A stretch of 64,000 bases of DNA from positions 10,453,016 to 10,517,015 of the forward strand of contig OV121098.1 of the NCBI GenBank assembly GCA_921293015.1. Reading direction: 5' to 3'. Position numbers and translations under genes: made by a program. Below the pieces are notes generated by a model. That model was not told where the DNA came from. It worked only from the letters and a program-made list of their open reading frames with translations, and ran no database searches. The stretch's first letter is position 1, and the number at the start of each line of letters is the position of its first letter. This DNA comes from Phorcus lineatus (lineage: Eukaryota > Mollusca > Gastropoda > Trochida > Trochidae). Below, one piece after another: positions 34,776 to 46,740 of this stretch.

Positions 34776-35882
34776 ACTGATACTAGCTTGTAAACTATCC
34801 ACCTAATGGCTGTAGTTAGAGACAGTTACTGGGACCCCCTTACAGTAAACGATCGCAGTTTCAACAATAATAACATATAATAAAATCCATTTGTCAAACA
34901 AAATTCATAAAGATATTTCGTCACAATTGTTAGTTAGACAGTCGGACGTTTCGTCACATAGATATAGGCCTTGATTCGAAACGAACGCAGAAACTAAGGC
35001 GTCCAAACTTATTTTAAAAACATTTGTAAAATGTTTCTGTAAAGATATGAATTTGGTATGATTTGTTGTTTTCAATTTGTAGTATAGTTGTACAAAGAAT
35101 ATAAACCCATAACCAAAGTTTCGGGCTACATGAAATGCTGATTCAAATACGATTTCAATCGCACTAAGTCGGGTATTGGCCCGTAATACTGATTATAAAA
35201 TGAATAATTTTCAGAATAAAGATTATTGTCGAATAAGTTCATAATTAGTTTGTGATAGAATATGTATCATTATAATGACAGTTACATCAAAATTCGGCTT
35301 TATAAACTCACGCCGAGAAACTCTCCGTAGGTTTACATGTCAACAACTGCACACTTCCGGGTTCGTCGGGCTACTATTACGTCACTAGTACGTGCGCTCA
35401 TTAATGTTCGGTTGTTTTCGGCTTTCGCTTTCCGAACGTGACATTGCAAGTTTACCACGAGGGAAAATTTTTTTATCTGGGCGATGTCGTAAGATGTGTT
35501 GTATGATTGAAACATCACGTATTGAACCACAATAGTTTCTAAGTGGGGTTTTAAAATCCTTTAACACCTCGAGAAATACATATGCCGTGACATCGATGAA
35601 TAAAAAGTGTGTAGAATCATAGAATGTTATTGTTAATAATATGTGCAACCACTGAGACATATCTACATAGACCTTATTCATGCGACACCATTTTTGAGAG
35701 TGAAACGAGGCTAGGAATGCAAAAAAGCTATCGACATAGCGGCGCAACATTATTGTCTACAGCACTGCCTCAGTGCACTAAAGATTCCGATTTGATTAAC
35801 CATGGACTAGTCACAATTTAGGTTCCCAAAGTTGAGCACAAGAAGCAGTGGATCATAAAATCAAATTATTTCAAGTGTTTTA
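34776..35882. other. Non-coding stretch with one unexplained open frame
   Basis: A 121-codon minus-strand frame (35750-35385) has mixed composition but no recognisable domain or splice support, and I do not call it. The 35290-35450 portion is CpG-richer than its surroundings, a possible regulatory region. Confidence 0.35.
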
Positions 35883-37191
35883 CCCTTTACATACTGAAAG
35901 TATGTTTATAAAGTTGCTTCATATACCCGAGATTTTTTTGGGCAACATGTCGTTTGAACAACACATTCATTACATGACCTCAAGACTAGAAAAAATACAG
36001 AATTTAGTATATTTCTAAAAATGAATCAAAAGATGTTTTGTGTGAAAAATAAATGCATGTTGTGACAAAAATCGAGGAAACAGGTGAGAAATTAAATATA
36101 TTTAGCTTTTATATGTTCAGAAATAAATGTTTTTTTATTAGTTAGATTGGTTTTTGCAATTATTAAAATAAATTTTAATGTAATATTATTAATTGTTTTC
36201 TCAGGTAATATATGTGTAAACAGTTATTTGAATAAATTAATCTTAAATAAGAAATAGATTATTTGATTGGCCTGATGAGGAAAATTAAATCAGTTCCTTT
36301 CAATGCCTTGAAATTAGCATGAGTGAATTAGAGTCTTTCAAATTCATGTACGTTTCCGCCTGAAAAAACAACAACAATGCATTTTAATGTTACTAAAACA
36401 ATAACAGAATAATTAAAAAGGTTCAACTTGCTATAAAAATATTTTGTGTTTACAAAATTGGGAGGCACGGTCACTGCCAATGCGACATGTATTGTTTCTA
36501 CATTGTGAAATATTGGTAAACTCAGATATAAAATTTAAAACACTTAATTCATTTGTGGAAATTATTTGCATGAAACATTTAAATTAAAATATATGTTAAT
36601 ATAGAATGCAAACTGACTTATTTGTGATAAGTGTCATGGGTAAGTATTCCTATGAACATGAAAATAACACCTGGGATTTAAACTGTAGGATTATTTTCTT
36701 GTGATCCAAAAGTTGTCAGTCACGCAATATTTCCAAAGAAAGAGTATTTTAAAATTTTAAAAAAGGTATGATAAACATAGAGGCATAGTTATGTTTATTA
36801 ATCATTTGACCTATATATTTTTTAAAAAGTTTCTAGTATCTGCTGACATTAAATAAGTAATCCAGTTTCCATTACAACATCCAGGTTTCACAGACCGTAG
36901 GTATATCACTTCCAATTATCTGTTTTTGTGTTTAATAAAGTACATAATGTAGAATACTGGTTCATAATTCAAAATTGTTAGTTGATTTTATTCAGGAAAT
37001 ACTCAGTATTCAAATGGTAAATTTGTAAAATAAAGCAAAAAGTGTATGGTTTTAAATCGGTAGCAAGGTTGAATGTCTTTAAACTGCAGTAGTTAATGAT
37101 CATATGCTTACGCCTTTGTTTCATTCTAATCACAACATAATATATGAATGTGAAAAAGGTAAATAGGGGAAACACTTTTAGTTACCTACCA

Positions 37192-37572
37192 TAGGTTTTG
37201 TTATTTTTAATTCACACGTAAATCGGTGAGAAAAATTTAGAAAATCTATCTTTATCCCTCATAAATATTAGAAACAGTTTTAGTTACCTACCATATGTTA
37301 ACTATCTAAACATGTAAATGTGTAAATCGTAATATCCGCTTTTTGATTGTGCGCATGACATATGTTATTTCCGTTATGAGTAGAGAGCATGTGCTCGCTA
37401 GACGTTATCGATGCACCGATGAAAGTAAAAAGATGACAAGCATAAAAGATGTACAGTCTTATTGAAGGATTAAAACGTGTGAATATTCTTGACTTTTCAC
37501 CATAGGTTTTGTTCTTTTTAATTCACAAGAAAATCAGTGAGAAATTTAGAAAATCCATCTTTATCCCCCATC
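37192..37572. repeat. Direct repeat pair, about 70 bp
   Basis: CCATAGGTTTTGTT followed by TTTTTAATTCACA, AAATC[G/A]GTGAGAAA and ATCTTTATCCC occurs near 37189-37260 and again at 37500-37571. TTAGTTACCTACCATA also occurs twice (37179 and 37282). It is a local duplication inside the long inverted-arm element. Confidence 0.65.
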
Positions 37573-37805
37573 ACCTCACCTCGAATTTTCCCGTTTTAAT
37601 GTCCTTTTGCACTGAGTGACACAGTCCTTTCCTAAGATGACGCACGTTAGAATGTTAATCATGGTATTTTAATTTAGACAGTATTAAAAAATATATTTGA
37701 TTGACAGGTGGCGATAGGTTAATTAATTTACCCTGGTTTCATTGTGTATGATCTTCTTCATTATCTACATGTCAGCCTTCATTTAAAGTTCATCTTTTCT
37801 TAAAG

Positions 37806-38125
37806 GGGGCGGGATAGCGCAGTGGTTAGCGCGTTCAGCTTCGGATCAGGAGGTCCGTGGTTCGAATCCCGCCAGGGGCTCGGCAACTTTATCTGCAGTA
37901 GAGAACTGTTCTACACGCAGTCAGGTTTTGGTGCAATGCTACACTGAAATTCAGCGCAGTACCACCCATGGTTTGCTAGTTCCAGTCGATGCTCGCAGGT
38001 TTCACCGCAATGCATAGCCACAATGGTGTTGCGGGCTTTCTCCCTGCAATAATACTAGCGGCCGCGATATAAGTGAAATAATCTTGAAAGCGGCGTTAAA
38101 CACCAACTCACCTCACCTCACCTCT
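37806..38125 (+). repeat. tRNA-Arg(UCG)-derived SINE, about 320 bp
   Basis: The head starts GGCGGGATAGCGCAGTGGTT and includes an A box (TAGCGCAGTGG), an anticodon-like CTTCGGATCAG, and a B box (GGTTCGAATCC) pairing back to TCCCGCC. The anticodon stem is disrupted, so it is not a working tRNA. The body ends GAAAGCGGCGTTAAACACCA and a (CTCAC)n tail. The A and B boxes would supply an internal RNA polymerase III promoter. It is non-autonomous and mobilised by a LINE. Confidence 0.9.
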
Positions 38126-40428
38126 TTTCTTAAATCCTACCAACCAGCCTAAAAATCATTAGTTATTATCATTAAAATTGCTATGGTGTCATGGCATTTG
38201 TACTAGATACAAATAATAGTCTTATCACATATCAATTAGCTTACCTCAAGACATTTTTTTCAATAGCTGGATCATGCTCACAAAGATAGCAAAAAATAAA
38301 GTTCATTGTGACCTGGACGTCGAATTTAATTAAAAATGTTGCTAATATTTTATGAATACGGAAAAAATTATGAAGATTTTTTAATGACAAACCGCATGTG
38401 TCTAACAAGTGGGATGTTTTTGGGTAGCCCAAAATCATAATCACGGGAAAGTGAAATCAATCATGCAATTTCAAAAGAAATGAAACCAAGATAATAATAT
38501 TCCTCTCCTTTGTCAATAGTCTATTGCTGTTTGGGAGGGGATATTTTATCATCTATATTAAAATTTAATTTCCTGTGATTAGAATGGGAAAAATAACTAT
38601 AATATTTTAAACACCCGATGTAAAATGTTTTAACAAAGAAAATAAAAAATGGCATGTCCACCGTAAATGGTGTTTAGTCTACAAGCCATCAAACAAAGCA
38701 TGTAAGGGGTAGGATAGGATTCCTTTATCCGTTTGATTTGATAGACAACGAAGAGCTGGCTTGATTTCACGGATGTTGTAACAACACAGAAGTTTAGATT
38801 GGTTTGATATCTTCAAGTAAGGTATCATGCTTCATGCTAAATTCAATAGATAATATGTACACTGAGAAAATATTCCTCTAATGGCAGAAATATTGCTCAA
38901 GTGGAGCTAAACAATAACTGACTGAGAAAACAAAATGACACTACTGTCAGACCACTAACATATTTAGTATCAAAGTCATTTAGAGGATTGAGAAAAGATA
39001 TTAATGAAAGATCAATGTTATAAAAATGAGTCTTTCCAAAAAAATACTTCATTGTTTTAAGCTGTTTTTAACAAAACGTATGACATTTGACAAAATATTT
39101 CTTCAGTCAAGAATTTTGTTAAATGCATTCTTGAAAAGTTTTGGTGTAATTTCCTTTTATTTAATGTGACAAAAATGTACATAAATATTTAATCCTCTAG
39201 AAAAGCAGAGCTTTGAGAATGACACCCAAAAGATTTTACTGTTTTTTAACTACTGCAAAATATTTATTTATGGCATAAGACTTAATTAAGGCCTTAATTT
39301 AAGGGCACACGCCATATACTTAAGTCATTTAAAATGGTTTAAACGTAATAGTAAACTTGTAAAGAACAAAGCGCGAAAGATCTTACGTGGTATATTCTTG
39401 TATTTAGGTCTGTCTAAATCAGAATTTTTCATTGCCTGATACAAATTAAACAAATCTACAATTAACTTTATTACATGGAAAAGATTACCAATATTATTAT
39501 TTAATATCCCCCAATAACATGAAATGACAACTTGTCATGAGGACTGACTCTATTCAGTTTCAATTGTAATGACTAAATAAAAAGAGTTTGAACTCAAACA
39601 ATCCCCAAATTATTCTGAAAATTGTGTGACTTATGCCTTGAGTGAAGATACTTGCCACTTACAAAAATAATGTATGTTTTGATGTCAGTGATGTTAATAG
39701 TCAACTTGTTAACAACTTTTTTCTTCTTGATAACACCTGAAACCTTGTACATGTTGTAGCTTCGTTCCTGAAACAGTACATGTCGCGTTGGCAATGAGCG
39801 TGCCTTCGGATTTAGTCAACACAAAAGATTTTTTATAGCAAGTTGAACATTTAAAATCATTCTCTTATTTTTTTAGTAACATTAAAATGAATTGTTGTTG
39901 TTTTTCCGGCGGAAACGTACGTGAATTTGAAAGACTCTAATTCACTCATGCTAATTTCAAGGCAACGAATGGAAATGATTTAATTTTCCTCATCACGCCA
40001 ATAAAATAATTTATTTCTTTTTTAAAGATTAATTTTTTTCAAATAATTGTTTACATATATATTACTTGAGAAACCAATTAATAATATATTTAAATTTATT
40101 TTAATTATTGCAACAATTTTTGCAAACTACATGATTTTCTAAAATTATTCTTTAAAAAAACATCTAACAAATATTAAAAAAATATATATTTCTGAACATA
40201 ACATGCTAAACATATTTATTACTCACCTGTTTCTTTGCTTTTTGTCACCACATGTATATATTTTACACACAAAACATCTTTTGATTCATATTTAGAAATA
40301 TACAAAATTTTGCATTTTCTCTAGTATTGAGGCCACGTAATTACTGTGGTATTCAAGCGACATGTTGCCAAAAGAATTCTTGGGTATATGAAGCAACTTC
40401 AAAAAAATATTTTCAGTATGTAAAGGGA

Positions 40429-41492
40429 TAATGTCAAATGAGCAAAGAGTTCATAATTAACGATTTATAATTCAAGAGTGTGTATGTGCAATTTACCAAT
40501 AAACTAAAATTGTGAGAAACGATCTCAAAGTAGAAACCAGAATTCAGTCAAAGGTCATTGTGGGTATGAAAAAGCTATGTACCTAGAAGACATGGTTTGA
40601 GTAAAGTGAAGCTTTTGAATTGAAGAGAAGGAATATTGAGTTGTCGCGGGTCCTGGCTGATGATATAGTGGACTGAGGCCGTGCTTGTTTTAAAAGTTTA
40701 TTCTGTAAAAATAATAAGATACATCAAATAAAGATGATGTGTGGCCGAGGGGCATCATAGCAACTCACCCCGGCCATGGCTTGACATGAAGTGGCCATAG
40801 CGGCAAAATGTATGTATCATTTAAAAGAATTATCATAGTAGATACGGTAAACAATATATTATTGCACTCGATACAAGTTGAATATCATTGAAAAGTTACT
40901 TTAAGCAAAACTCACTCACACTTACTTATGTGCTTGAACAAGTGAACAATTAGTAAACTCGTGCAACGCGATATTTGAGCATAGATTTATATTTTATAGT
41001 TATTATGAATAGTACCATATCGCGAACCTCAACAATAACACAATCCTTGAAGAAAGTATAAAGAAAAGGAACATACCTGTAAAAATAATGAGATACATCA
41101 AATAAAGATGATGTGTGACCGATTTGCTCTTTAAAATTTCCAGTTCTGGCAAATAATTATCTATCCATTGGCTTATTGACAAAAAGACGTGTATGCAACA
41201 CAAGGTAAAAAATTTAAAACTATGAAAAGCCCTCTATTATAAGGGTGTTTTAGGCAACATTTCTCAAAAATGAGTTTCACCCATACAAGACTTAGAGTTA
41301 CCTCCCTTCTCTGGGTATTTCCATTAATACAATAGTCAGTCACTATGTAGTATAAAAGTAAGTGCTAGATTTTACGGCAATTTATTCGTAGTTAAAAATC
41401 TTTTCATTGTATCTTTTTGAAAAAAAAAAATCCAAAACATTTGCAATCTACAGCATTTTATTTAATTATGCAACTTTTTACTCATCGGCAGT
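40429..41492. other. Non-coding stretch with a 46-bp direct repeat
   Basis: CTGTAAAAATAAT followed by AGATACATCAAATAAAGATG occurs at 40703-40748 and 41077-41122 with two mismatches over 46 bp. No gene is seen. Confidence 0.6.
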
Positions 41493-42854
41493 CAGGGCTA
41501 GAAACTAACCAAAATCTACCACACGCCTTTCGGGCTAGTAACTTTAAAATGTCAATAGCGCAGAAACAATTCAACTAGTCCGAGAAATTTAATATTATTC
41601 AAACCATCAACAGTCAATTGCATAATTTTCAGCCTAGTCTTAAGTTGTTGACATGTCCAGAGATAATTCTTAAGAAACCTGTTTGTTTGAAAAATATAAT
41701 AGTGATGACAAGTTTATGATGAGGTTAATAATAAACAAAATTATAGTGTTTCTATGAAAAAAAATTGAATAATCCTAATAAAAAAATTCAATGTAACTTT
41801 TCTTTTAGATTGATCAAGGCATGATTTTAAAAGTTTTGATTTGAACTGTTGATCTGACATATATTGTATACCACATGAACTTATATATCATAAAGTAACC
41901 TCAATATAATGGGTAAATATTGGCACATTCTTTTACCTGTAATACAGAGTGCAGATATTTATAAATTTTTATATTTTCATTATACATTTCTCAAAGTACA
42001 CACATTGCTATTTTGATCTATTATGATTTTAGAATAACATCAATTCTGTAACTAAATATGAAGCAATTACCAAGCTGTATCCATCCACTACTTCGACAGG
42101 AAATGCCTTGACCTAATTCCATGAAAACCTTGCTAGAAGAGTCTGTTACAGAATATGGGTTGACAGTTAATTAATGTTTTAAATGACTCAAAATGTCTTG
42201 AATTTATTTTAGAATATTTGATTATGTTCATGATATTCTTTATCGACATTACTTTAGATAAGTTACCTTGATTTGCATAATGTACAAATATTTTGAGCAG
42301 AAGTTATTACACCTGTCTCCCCTTTAAACAAGTGGATGTTCCCATCAGTAGATTGTCACAGTTTATTTGCCGACTTTGTCATGTCCTAACTGAATTCTTT
42401 TTAACAGTAATATACTGATGGTTAAATATTATGGAAGTATGAAGATATTCATCATCTTGAGCATATTTCTTGAACATTCATAGCAATATATAATTAGATT
42501 TTGCCTTTGATATTGAAATGAATTCAAGTAATTTTCTTGTTTGGTTCATCAATCTATAAATAGACCGGTAATTCCCACTCCTGGTTCCTCAACAGATTGA
42601 TGTTAGTCCTTTAGAAATAATCTTTCATAATTCAACCTACCTTCAAAAATCCCATTGTGATGTTTAAAATATTAATAATAGACTATTTAATGTTTTCAAA
42701 ACCTTATTTGAAGCAATAAACTTCTTTTAAAGAAAAAATTGAAAAAAGTTAGTTGTCCAACGGGCTTGTGAAATTTTGACATTTTTGTTTCTAGAGGCCC
42801 GACTCATTTTTCACTAGCATCGCGCTTACGGGCGAGCGTTAATTTCTAGCCCTG
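41493..42854. mobile_element. Non-autonomous hAT element, 1362 bp
   Basis: The left end is CAGGGCTAGAAACTAAC, and the right end in reverse complement is CAGGGCTAGAAATTAACG. Flanks TCGGCAGT (41485-41492) and GCGGCAGT (42855-42862) form an 8-bp target duplication with one mismatch, the hAT signature. No transposase frame is present. Confidence 0.85.
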
Positions 42855-42862
42855 GCGGCAGT

Positions 42863-43440
42863 CGTGTCATTTCTGCGTCTGAAGAAATCATCCACGGTTC
42901 CTTGCTTCTTTATAAATATGACTTGCCGTATCAGCGGCGAAGTCATATTCCACTCGTAGGACTTGATTGGCTCATCAAGGTTCTCGTTTACATACGGTAA
43001 ACATCGATTCCGCACGTGACTATCTGAGTTCGTTAGCCTATCAATCCACGCAATATTCATCTTCGTGTATATTCTTATCATTTCAATATATAATCATCAA
43101 GTTTTAATATTGTCAGTTATTCAGTGACTCATTGCCAGATTCTTAGAATTTAATTTTCACAGGAAAGCAGACGATGTACAGATCTATTTATAAACACGTA
43201 TATAACCGTGCAATAGTCAAAACTACTGAAAATACATTATATTCAGTACAATAAAAGCACTCAAACTTGTTTTTAAAAATCATTCGATACAGTTAATGAT
43301 GCGTTACAACTACTTGGCACATACCAAGAAAGTTGTTTTACCCTGTCAAAAATGCCAAAATATCAAGCTGTCTGTTTTCTTTTCGCTATCTAAATCACTG
43401 CAGATATGATAGAGGTTGCTGTTATTTTGCACCCCCTACG
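42863..43440. other. Non-coding stretch
   Basis: A minus-strand open frame (43081-42839) contains KKQGTVDDFFRRR, reminiscent of the PIP-box-like N-terminus of some hAT transposases. It is interrupted by the element above and lacks any further domain, so I do not call a gene. Confidence 0.35.
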
Positions 43441-43444
43441 TTAA

Positions 43445-44866
43445 TCAGTCAGGGATGTGACGGCTTTCCGTCTTGTGACAATAAGACGGCACACCGTACA
43501 TTTCTAAAAATATTATTAAGACAGCAAGCCGTCTATGAATTTTTTGGACGGCTTCCCGTCTTAAAATATCAGGGAGCATTTATGCTATCTTAATGTTTTG
43601 ATTTAGACTCTATTCTGTCAACAGTCAACTTGAAATTTTACAGTTTTATTAGTTCCTCTGAATCACTTGGGCAAACTGACCGAGGTTTGGACCTTTGTTT
43701 CAAATTGTTTCTTTTCAATCAATTTCTTTTGTTATCGTTGTCTTATTATTTCAAACGGGCAAATAACTGATTCAAGAAGGATATTAGCAAAATGTTTGTT
43801 TTTCATGTAAATGTTTACTCAAAGTTCAGGAAATATGAGTTAATATTTGTTTGCTTATAATAGGAACGTTTTTAGAGGGATATATCAAAGCTGTGATGTT
43901 TATGAGCACATACTGGTACTCTCTTGATTAATTAATCAAAACTGTCGGAACCTCGGGGGGATATAATTATACTAAACCAAAAGCGTTATTTACAGTTTAT
44001 CTGCAAACATGACAAATATTATGACAAATATAGTTCCTAATCAAATGCTAAACTTTATTCCTAATGCCAAAGTAAGATAATTTACAACACAATCTTGGAG
44101 TAGAATACCCTAAATGGTCAGTATATCCTGAATGATATATGTGAATAAAAATCATTAATTAATTTAGGCATAGAATGATATGAAAAGGAAATGAATTGAT
44201 GTTTTCAAATTGGACTGTGTTTGTATAACCATGATAACCATGTGAAAATGATGAATCAGATTTATTTTCGAGAAATTTGAGACGGCATTCCTTCTTTTTT
44301 TTTAAAAGACGGAAAGCCGTCTACTTATGACATACGAAAGAAATTCACATCAAATGATACCTCCCTTTTGATAATACGACGGCATGCCGTACTAATATAT
44401 TTTGGACGGCATGCCTTACTAAATTAAAGTCTTTTTAGACGGCATACAGTCTAATTTACTTCAAATTTACAAAACATGCACTTTTTCTAAAAGAAATATC
44501 TTGTTTAAAAAAAGTAATCACATATATCTTTTGACACAGCGACAAACTATGACATCTTATCTTTGTGTATGCACAATTTTGCTTAAATCTATGGGACAGA
44601 TTTTGAAATATATGGAAAAAACCACTGACCTTCTTCACTCTGCCGCTCCATGTTTTTGGCCATTATTTTTTCTCTCATGGGGACCCCCCTTCTATTTTTA
44701 GCTCAGACCATTAGGGATGAGGGAGCATAAATTGTATCCAAAAGATTTTAAGGTTGGGTGCACCTGTTTTTTTAAGGTACTTGAAAAAGAGGCTTAGACA
44801 TTTAAGTCAATTTTAGACGGTATGCTGTCTAAAATACTGGACGGAAAGCCGTCACCTCCCTTACTG
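43445..44866. mobile_element. TTAA-flanked element with clustered GACGG-N4-CCGTC palindromes
   Basis: TTAA at 43441-43444 and 44867-44870 frames ends CAGTCAGGGATGTGACGGCT and (reverse complement) CAGTAAGGGAGGTGACGGCT. Both ends run into a series of imperfect 14-bp palindromes of the form GACGGCNNGCCGTC: four within 110 bp on the left (43457, 43484, 43520, 43549), and seven on the right (about 44281, 44311, 44379, 44404, 44439, 44817, 44844). TTAA targets are used by piggyBac and Kolobok transposons. No transposase frame is present, so it is non-autonomous. Confidence 0.75.
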
Positions 44867-44870
44867 TTAA

Positions 44871-46740
44871 TGCAAGCTCCAAACATAGTGGGCTTGTTAC
44901 ATATATAAACCAAAACCGAAACTTGAAGTTATCGGCGGGAGGGTATAGTAACTGCATGTAAAACTTACAAAAGACCGCCTGCGATTTTCTGACAGTTGAG
45001 ACTTGCGGACGGGCTATATTTTCAATACATTAATATTAATCAATAGTCGTTATTTTCTAAGTCTTTGATTGTTATTGAGAACTTTTGTATGATACTTATG
45101 TGGGGGGCAAAATATGACGCAAGGCTGTGTTGACAAGAGTAGATTTTATTGCATCCTGTCACACGTGGACGGATCGTTTGTGACGTAAGAAAAACCTAAA
45201 AATAACACAAATGTACTAAATTACAATACAATATAAATGGTCAGAACTAACAAGAAATCATTTAAACTGAAGAGCAAAAACATTACTTCAGTCAGATAAA
45301 ATCATCTTGTTCATTTAACATTGTAAAGTGATAAAACATACATTTTGCTAAAACCAATTAATTCATACAAGATTGAAAACATCAAAAACTTGTACAATTA
45401 AAACACTTGACGAAATAAACTCATTGTCAATATATTTTATATCTAAATATCTAATCTACAACACTATGTAATAGTACAAGTGATACAGGTATTCAAAAGA
45501 ATATTGAAAGAAATACAAAATTGTAACAAAGTTATGTTTCTAAAACATAATATGACTTTCCATGCCACTCACCCCTAGGTGACAATAGGTGACAATACAG
45601 CAACTATTAAGTTTTCGTCACATCATTATTCTTCCATAGCACCATTCTATTAAATAATAGAAAGAACAATAAAGAAAATACCAATTCTATCTTTTGGCAC
45701 AAGAAGGAAGTATATCAATCAATATTCTTATCATTCATTATATTTGCATCCCTATTCACATAAAATCTCATCCAATCTGGAAGTAAACAAGTACCAAACA
45801 ACTTCTACAACCTGAATATGTAAACAAAATTTATAATTGGTCTCTATGTAACCTTCAGTGTCAAAGGGAGGTAACTCCATTTGAGGCCTGAATGCAGCTG
45901 GCTACTCTGATGGAATCGGCTTAGATAGGTCTAGTTACAATTGCAAGCAGTGAGCACACTACGGCTCAACTAAGGGAGATAACTCCTGTGAGTCTGAATC
46001 ACAATGGCCAGTTTGTTGACTCCAAGAGAGATGACTTGGAGTGATAACTACGACCAAGTTACATTCCTTTGGTTTCACATAGAAAACTACAAATTTGGCC
46101 CATTTATTCAATAGACAAATACTTTACTTTTGATGTAAACAAAAATAAGTGTTAAATGAGTGCTTCAAACTATGCAACTAACAGTTTCTATATACTTTTC
46201 ATAAAAGATAACTTTATTATAAGAAATATTTCTCTTTGCCATTGACATTGTATTTTAACACATCTTTACAAAATTACAAAGTTCTTTATAAACATTTCAC
46301 AACAACAAAATATAGATTAAAAAATTATTACAAAAACAATTTCATAGCAAGGGGAGGTGTACTTACAGGTTTAAATCTGAGACTTCATAAATTTGGCATT
46401 CCAGCTAAATTTCTTGCCTCCGTTCTCTTTGGTACCTTGGCTGGAATGACTACGTGTCACACAAGATGCTTACACCAAAAAGTCTTTCAACTTTGAATAA
46501 TTTCTGATCACAACCATTATCAGTTATATACTTTAGAATGATCAGGTTTGAATGGAAAATAAACAAAAGATAATAAGGATTAGGTTACTGATTCACAGAT
46601 AAGAGATACGGAAATGTACGAGAATTGGCGAGGTTCACAACCCTCTTCACACTTATTTATTTCATAAAAAATTATATTTGAGGAAAAGTAGCCGGCGCTG
46701 TTGTGATAGTAAGCGGCCGTTTACGCTGGCAGCCGGCTCT
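44871..46740. other. Non-coding stretch flanking the LTR element
   Basis: No coding frame is recognised. AAGGGAGGTAACTCC and AAGGGAGATAACTCC (near 45865 and 45973) are words abundant in bivalve DNA. This may include the 3' untranslated part of the LTR element on the minus strand, but no second LTR copy was found. Confidence 0.4.

Larger units (their letters stand above)
35883..40428. mobile_element. 4.5-kb element with inverted arms of nearly 600 bp
   Basis: The left arm (35883-36452) and the right arm (39818-40428) are diverged reverse complements. The outer ends share CCCTTTACATACTGAAA, then TTGCTTCATATACCC, CAAAAGATGTTTTGTGTG, and AGTCTTTCAAATTCA / TGAATTTGAAAGACT with a GGCGGAAACGTACGTG core on the right. 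The inner ends share GTTCAACTTGCTATAAAA. Arms this long suggest a Mutator-like or other long-TIR DNA transposon, now without any open frame. No target duplication was identified. A SINE lies inside. Confidence 0.7.

Noticed and set aside
35385..35750. 121-codon minus-strand ORF
   Set aside because: No recognisable domain, no splice sites that would frame it, and amino acid content consistent with chance in AT-rich DNA.
37806..37880. Possible tRNA-Arg(UCG) gene
   Set aside because: The anticodon stem does not pair, and the sequence continues into a SINE body with a (CTCAC)n tail, so it is a SINE head.
42839..43081. ORF with a PIP-box-like KKQGTVDDFF as a hAT transposase start
   Set aside because: No zinc finger or transposase core follows, and the frame runs into the border of a separate MITE. 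The motif alone is too short.
45100..46740. Search for the 3' LTR or an env gene of the gypsy-like element
   Set aside because: No segment matching the 5' LTR, and no env-like open frame, was found. The element appears cut within RNase H.
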